8,077 nt of DNA, taken from contig DAOWKM010000058.1 of the NCBI GenBank assembly GCA_030643695.1, positions 1 to 8,077 of the forward strand, given 5' to 3'. Positions 5,566 through 8,077 of this stretch are shown here, piece after piece. The notes beneath the pieces are model-generated. The model searched no databases. It was not told the origin of the DNA and saw only the letters and a list, made by a program, of their open reading frames with translations. This stretch comes from Dehalococcoidia bacterium. GTDB taxonomy: Bacteria; Chloroflexota; Dehalococcoidia; Dehalococcoidales; DAOWKM01. A program made the translations under genes and the position numbers. The first letter of the stretch is position 1. Each line of letters opens with the position of its first letter.

Positions 5566-6765
5566 ATGTCTATCTTTACCGATTACAAGAAAGAAATAAT
5601 GGACGCCGCTCATAATGAGAGGATAAGAATTGCCTTATCCCGGGCAATTAAGAACTACAGGGCAAACACCAATAATGCCCTAAGGAAATTCCCTCGCACT
5701 ATTAAGATGGCGGAGGAAGTCAGGGAGATAAAAGAAAAAGCTATCGGTGAGATGAAGGAACTTGCCGAGCAGGCATGTGAAGCTATTGAGGAAAACAGGG
5801 GCAAAGCCTATATTGCCCAAACAGCTGATGATGCCCTCAATATCATCAGGGGACTGGTCGGGAGTGGCAAACTAATCGTCAAAGGTAAAAGCATGACCGG
5901 GGAGGAGATTGAATTACGAGAGCACCTGGAAGAGCTTGGTAACAAGGTCTACGAAACTGACCTCGGCGAATTTATCATCCAACAGCGGAAAGAAAGACCT
6001 ATGCACATCCTCTCACCAGCAATCCATGTGCCTAAGGAGGATGTTACCAAGCTTTTCTCCAAGATTACTGGACAGGAGCTCCCGCCGGATGATATAGAAG
6101 CACTGGTAGCCACCGCTAGGAAGTTACTCAGGGATAAATACTTCCGGGCAGACATTGGTATGAGTGGTGCCAATGTGGTCGCCGCCGACACAGGAACATT
6201 ATTCATTATTGAGAATGAGGGGAATATTCGCCTGGCTACTGGTGCCCCACCGGTTCACATTGCCCTGGTTGGTATGGAGAAATTAGTTCCAACCCTGGAT
6301 GATGCCTATAAGGTCGCTGAGGTAACCTGGAGATATGCTAATTATACTATCCCACAGTATATAAGTCTGGTATCTGGTCCGAGTAAAACCGGTGACATCG
6401 AGAGGACAATCATCTATGGCGTCCACGGTCCACGAGAGTTTCATGTTATCTTTATGGATGCAGGAAGAACCGATTTAGCCAAGCACCAAATACTGCGTCA
6501 AGCACTCTATTGCCTGAGATGTGGCGGATGCCTTTATGAGTGTCCTGTCTTTGCCGTAACCGCAGGTCATTTTGGAGACAAGTATTTTGCCGGCATTGGT
6601 GCTGTCTGGGCGGCAGTGATTAGCCATAATATAGAAAAGGCAGCCTCAATGGCTTTCACCTGTCTAACCTGTGGCCGTTGCAAGATAAGATGCCCGATGA
6701 AGATTGATACACCAGAAATGGTGGTCGAGCTGAGAAAATTGATAGCAAAAGGGGCGTTTAGTTAA
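5566..6765 (+). CDS. LutB/LldF-like LUD-domain protein with two [4Fe-4S] motifs
   Basis: It encodes 399 residues. The LUD domain (formerly DUF162) spans about 60-300, with the family blocks KGKSMTGEEIELREHLEELG, ETDLGEFIIQ, HILSPAIHV and GMSGANVVAADTGTLFIIENEG. Two ferredoxin-type motifs follow: C316-C319-C322-C326-P and C366-C369-C372-C376-P. LutB is the Fe-S subunit of the LutABC L-lactate oxidation complex, and homologues pair with CCG proteins to move electrons from hydroxyacids. The protein is shorter than canonical LutB (about 470 residues) and stops soon after the second cluster motif, so the usual C-terminal extension is missing. The ATG is 5 nt after the upstream stop, with a weak G-rich SD inside that gene. 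It is clearly co-transcribed with the CCG gene. No LutC follows here, so calling it a lactate enzyme would go beyond the evidence. Confidence 0.88.
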   Translation: MSIFTDYKKEIMDAAHNERIRIALSRAIKNYRANTNNALRKFPRTIKMAEEVREIKEKAIGEMKELAEQACEAIEENRGKAYIAQTADDALNIIRGLVGSGKLIVKGKSMTGEEIELREHLEELGNKVYETDLGEFIIQQRKERPMHILSPAIHVPKEDVTKLFSKITGQELPPDDIEALVATARKLLRDKYFRADIGMSGANVVAADTGTLFIIENEGNIRLATGAPPVHIALVGMEKLVPTLDDAYKVAEVTWRYANYTIPQYISLVSGPSKTGDIERTIIYGVHGPREFHVIFMDAGRTDLAKHQILRQALYCLRCGGCLYECPVFAVTAGHFGDKYFAGIGAVWAAVISHNIEKAASMAFTCLTCGRCKIRCPMKIDTPEMVVELRKLIAKGAFS

Positions 6766-6807
6766 GTCACCTTGTTCTTCCATCATGGTTAATATAAATA
6801 GGATAAG

Positions 6808-6822
6808 ATGAGCAAAGAGTGA
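6808..6822 (+). other. Four-codon upstream ORF overlapping the alpha-subunit start
   Basis: ATG AGC AAA GAG TGA (MSKE) has AGGAT about 4 nt before its ATG. Its TGA overlaps the GTG start of the alpha subunit as GTGA (6819-6822). The good SD belongs to the mini-ORF, so ribosomes could reach the GTG by termination-reinitiation. It may also be chance. Confidence 0.3.
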
Positions 6823-7664
6823 GAGAGATTGAAGCTAGTTCTATTACTCAGGTTGTAGCCCAGCTCTGTCAGCAGGCAAATTTTGTGCTTGGCGAGGATG
6901 TATTATCAGCCCTTAAGCAAGCACAGCAGACCGAGGAATCACCATTAGCCAGAGAGGTTTTAAGCCAGCTTATAGAAAATGCCAGGATTGCTAGAGAGGA
7001 ATGCCTTCCCCTGTGTCAGGACTGTGGCACGGCAGTAATCTTCCTTGAAATAGGCCAGGAGGTTCACATTACTGGTGGTAACCTATACACCGCAGTGGAA
7101 GAAGGGGTGCGGCAGGGCTACACTCAAGGCTATCTACGCCAATCCATAGTCAGCCAGCCATTCTCAGCCAGAATAAATACCGGGGATAATACCCCACCGG
7201 TTATCCACACTGAAATAGTCCCCGGCAATCAAGTCAAGATTACCGTTATGCCCAAGGGAGGTGGTGCCGAGAATATGAGTCGTCTGGCTATGCTTAAGCC
7301 GAGTGATGGCAGGCAGGGCGTTATTGATATGGCAGTAACCACTGTTAATGAAGCCGGAGGAAATCCCTGTCCCCCACTGATTATTGGCTTAGGTATAGGC
7401 ACTACATCAGAAGAGGCAATGCTACTGGCTAAGAAGGCATTATTGCGCCCGGTAGCCAAGCCAAACCCTGACCCTGAGATTGCTGAACTTGAGAAGGAGA
7501 TTTTAGCCCAAATCAATGCTCTAGGCATCGGACCACTGGGCTTTGGCGGCAGAACTACCGCCCTGGCAGTGCATGCTGAGGTTATGCCTACCCACATGGC
7601 TAGCCTGCCAGTAGCGGTTAATCTCCAGTGCCATAGCGCCCGCCACCAAGAAGCAGTACTATAA
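6819..7664 (+). CDS. Class I fumarate hydratase / L(+)-tartrate dehydratase, alpha subunit
   Basis: It encodes 281 residues, the N-terminal (FumA-N/TtdA) half of the two-subunit, oxygen-sensitive [4Fe-4S] hydro-lyase. The family interconverts fumarate and malate, or dehydrates tartrate. Diagnostic blocks are LPLCQDCGTAVIFLEIGQ (63-80), the RINTGDNTPP stretch (118-127), MPKGGGAENMSRLAMLKPSDG (144-164), GGNPCPPLIIGLGIG (180-194) and QCHSARHQ (270-277). Likely cluster ligands are C66, C184 and C271. The usual CQDTG reads CQDCG here, placing an extra cysteine (C69) beside ligand C66. The start chosen is GTG at 6819 (MREIEASSIT), which matches the family start. There is no good SD for it, and a four-codon ORF (6808-6822) ends across it. 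The spacer from the LUD gene is 53 nt. Fumarase versus tartrate dehydratase cannot be decided from sequence alone. Confidence 0.9.
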   Translation: MREIEASSITQVVAQLCQQANFVLGEDVLSALKQAQQTEESPLAREVLSQLIENARIAREECLPLCQDCGTAVIFLEIGQEVHITGGNLYTAVEEGVRQGYTQGYLRQSIVSQPFSARINTGDNTPPVIHTEIVPGNQVKITVMPKGGGAENMSRLAMLKPSDGRQGVIDMAVTTVNEAGGNPCPPLIIGLGIGTTSEEAMLLAKKALLRPVAKPNPDPEIAELEKEILAQINALGIGPLGFGGRTTALAVHAEVMPTHMASLPVAVNLQCHSARHQEAVL

Positions 7665-7673
7665 GAAGAGTTA

Positions 7674-7694
7674 AAGAGAGGCAAAGCCTCTCTT
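7674..7694 (+). other. Hairpin just after the alpha-subunit stop
   Basis: Perfect 9-bp stem AAGAGAGGC (7674-7682), loop AAA, GCCTCTCTT (7686-7694), 9 nt after the stop. It is followed by GTATAACC and not by a clear U-tract, so it is a weak terminator at best. A processing or partial-attenuation hairpin between the subunit genes is likelier. Confidence 0.55.
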
Positions 7695-7706
7695 GTATAA
7701 CCAATC

Positions 7707-7733
7707 CCCCTTCCCCTTGTTAAGGGGAAGGGG
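7707..7733. repeat. Perfect 12-bp palindromic repeat between the fumarase subunit genes
   Basis: CCCCTTCCCCTT (7707-7718), loop GTT, AAGGGGAAGGGG (7722-7733). The arms are purely pyrimidine and purine, and weaker symmetry (ccaatc / ggatagg) extends outward to about 7701-7750. This looks like a dispersed REP- or MITE-type intergenic palindrome and not a terminator, since no U-tract follows on either strand. In RNA it would form a very stable hairpin ahead of the beta-subunit SD. Confidence 0.65.
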
Positions 7734-7765
7734 AAAAAGGGGATAGGGTTACTACATAAAAATCT

Positions 7766-7775
7766 AAGGGGGTGA
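7766..7775 (+). promoter_or_regulatory. Strong Shine-Dalgarno that sets the beta-subunit start
   Basis: AAGGGGGTGA matches the anti-SD complement AAGGAGGTGA at nine of ten bases. It ends 5 nt before ATA (7781) and 11 nt before ATT (7787). The in-frame TAG at 7778-7780 excludes any earlier start, including the GTG inside the SD (7772). Confidence 0.75.
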
Positions 7776-7780
7776 GGTAG

Positions 7781-8077
7781 ATAAATATTACATCACCAAT
7801 TGATGCTGAAATAATAGAAAAACTGATAGTAGGCACCAGAGTTCTGATTTCTGGAGTCATCTATACCGCCCGTGATATTGCTCACCGCAGACTTACCCAA
7901 GCTCTAAGTAAGGGTGAGCCACTCCCCTTTGACCTTAACGGACAAACCCTATATTATATGGGTCCATCCCCAGCCAGACCGGGGCAGGTTATTGGCTCAG
8001 CCGGCCCCACTACCAGTAGCCGTATGGACATATATACCCCGCGCCTTATTGCGGCTGGAATTAGAGCTATGATTGGC
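7781..8077 (+). CDS. Class I fumarate hydratase / tartrate dehydratase, beta subunit, partial, non-canonical start
   Basis: The open frame runs off the right edge (99 codons): INITSPIDAEIIEKLIVG, then VLISGVIYTARDIAHRRLTQ, then LYYMGPSPARPGQVIGSAGP and TTSSRMDIYTPRLIAAG. These are the hallmarks of the C-terminal (FumA-C/TtdB) half, which completes the active site with the alpha subunit. About half of a normal subunit (about 180-200 residues) is visible. No ATG, GTG or TTG precedes the homology: an in-frame TAG lies at 7778-7780 and the first in-frame ATG is well inside the domain (YYMGP). The best start by SD spacing and family alignment is ATA at 7781, giving MNITSPID; ATT at 7787 is second. 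A point mutation or sequence error of ATG is the simplest alternative. The gap from the alpha gene is 116 nt and holds two hairpins. Confidence 0.88.
   Translation, partial: MNITSPIDAEIIEKLIVGTRVLISGVIYTARDIAHRRLTQALSKGEPLPFDLNGQTLYYMGPSPARPGQVIGSAGPTTSSRMDIYTPRLIAAGIRAMIG

Noticed and set aside
6772..6798. Possible internal promoter TTGTTC / TATAAA before the fumarase alpha gene
   Set aside because: The spacer is only 15 nt and the -35 is poor; readthrough from 4515 explains expression.
7201..7209. Exact DnaA-box sequence TTATCCACA near an rpmH cluster
   Set aside because: It is a single copy inside conserved fumarase codons (VIH), with no box cluster, AT-rich region or dnaA gene. Not an origin.
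7229..7684. 151-codon open frame antisense to the fumarase alpha gene
   Set aside because: Shadow frame of a well-supported gene, with low-complexity Ser/Pro/Ala composition and no family resemblance.

Overview
The window looks like a chromosomal piece of an anaerobic bacterium, probably Chloroflexota and most likely Dehalococcoidia-like. That is inferred from the protein flavour and gene set (an IleS of the 'PPTANG-PGIHH' type behind a T-box, a CCG-domain/LUD Fe-S pair, a two-subunit oxygen-sensitive fumarase) and not from any marker search. No transposase, integrase, tRNA, rRNA or CRISPR array was seen.

Left edge (1-832): two N-terminal pieces of isoleucyl-tRNA synthetase face each other. 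One enters from the left on the + strand. The other starts at 690 on the - strand behind a T-box-type antiterminator/terminator. They meet head to head at a 9-bp inverted microhomology near 337-345. The shared 207 bp differ at about 30 positions, mostly silent, so this is either a real inverted rearrangement of two ileS copies or, more likely, a chimeric join between related genomes.

Middle (833-4438, - strand): the classic membrane-protein-insertion cluster, read rpmH - rnpA - yidD - [PQQ-repeat lipoprotein] - yidC - jag, with ileS downstream. It is driven from a promoter with perfect TTGACA and TATAAT hexamers (4463-4492). Two things are unusual. A secreted eight-repeat beta-propeller lipoprotein is inserted between yidD and yidC. 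YidC also runs 113 nt into jag in another frame, gaining a strongly basic tail.

Right half (4544-8077, + strand): a divergent metabolic operon. It encodes a two-CCG-domain (HdrB/HdrD/LutA-like) protein, a LutB/LldF-like LUD plus 2x[4Fe-4S] protein, and the alpha and beta subunits of a class I fumarase/tartrate dehydratase. LutC is not present in the window. The alpha and beta genes are separated by two strong hairpins, and the beta gene has no ATG/GTG/TTG start: its reading frame opens at ATA behind a near-perfect Shine-Dalgarno. Together these genes suggest electron transfer tied to C4-dicarboxylate or hydroxyacid metabolism, but the substrate cannot be read from the sequence.
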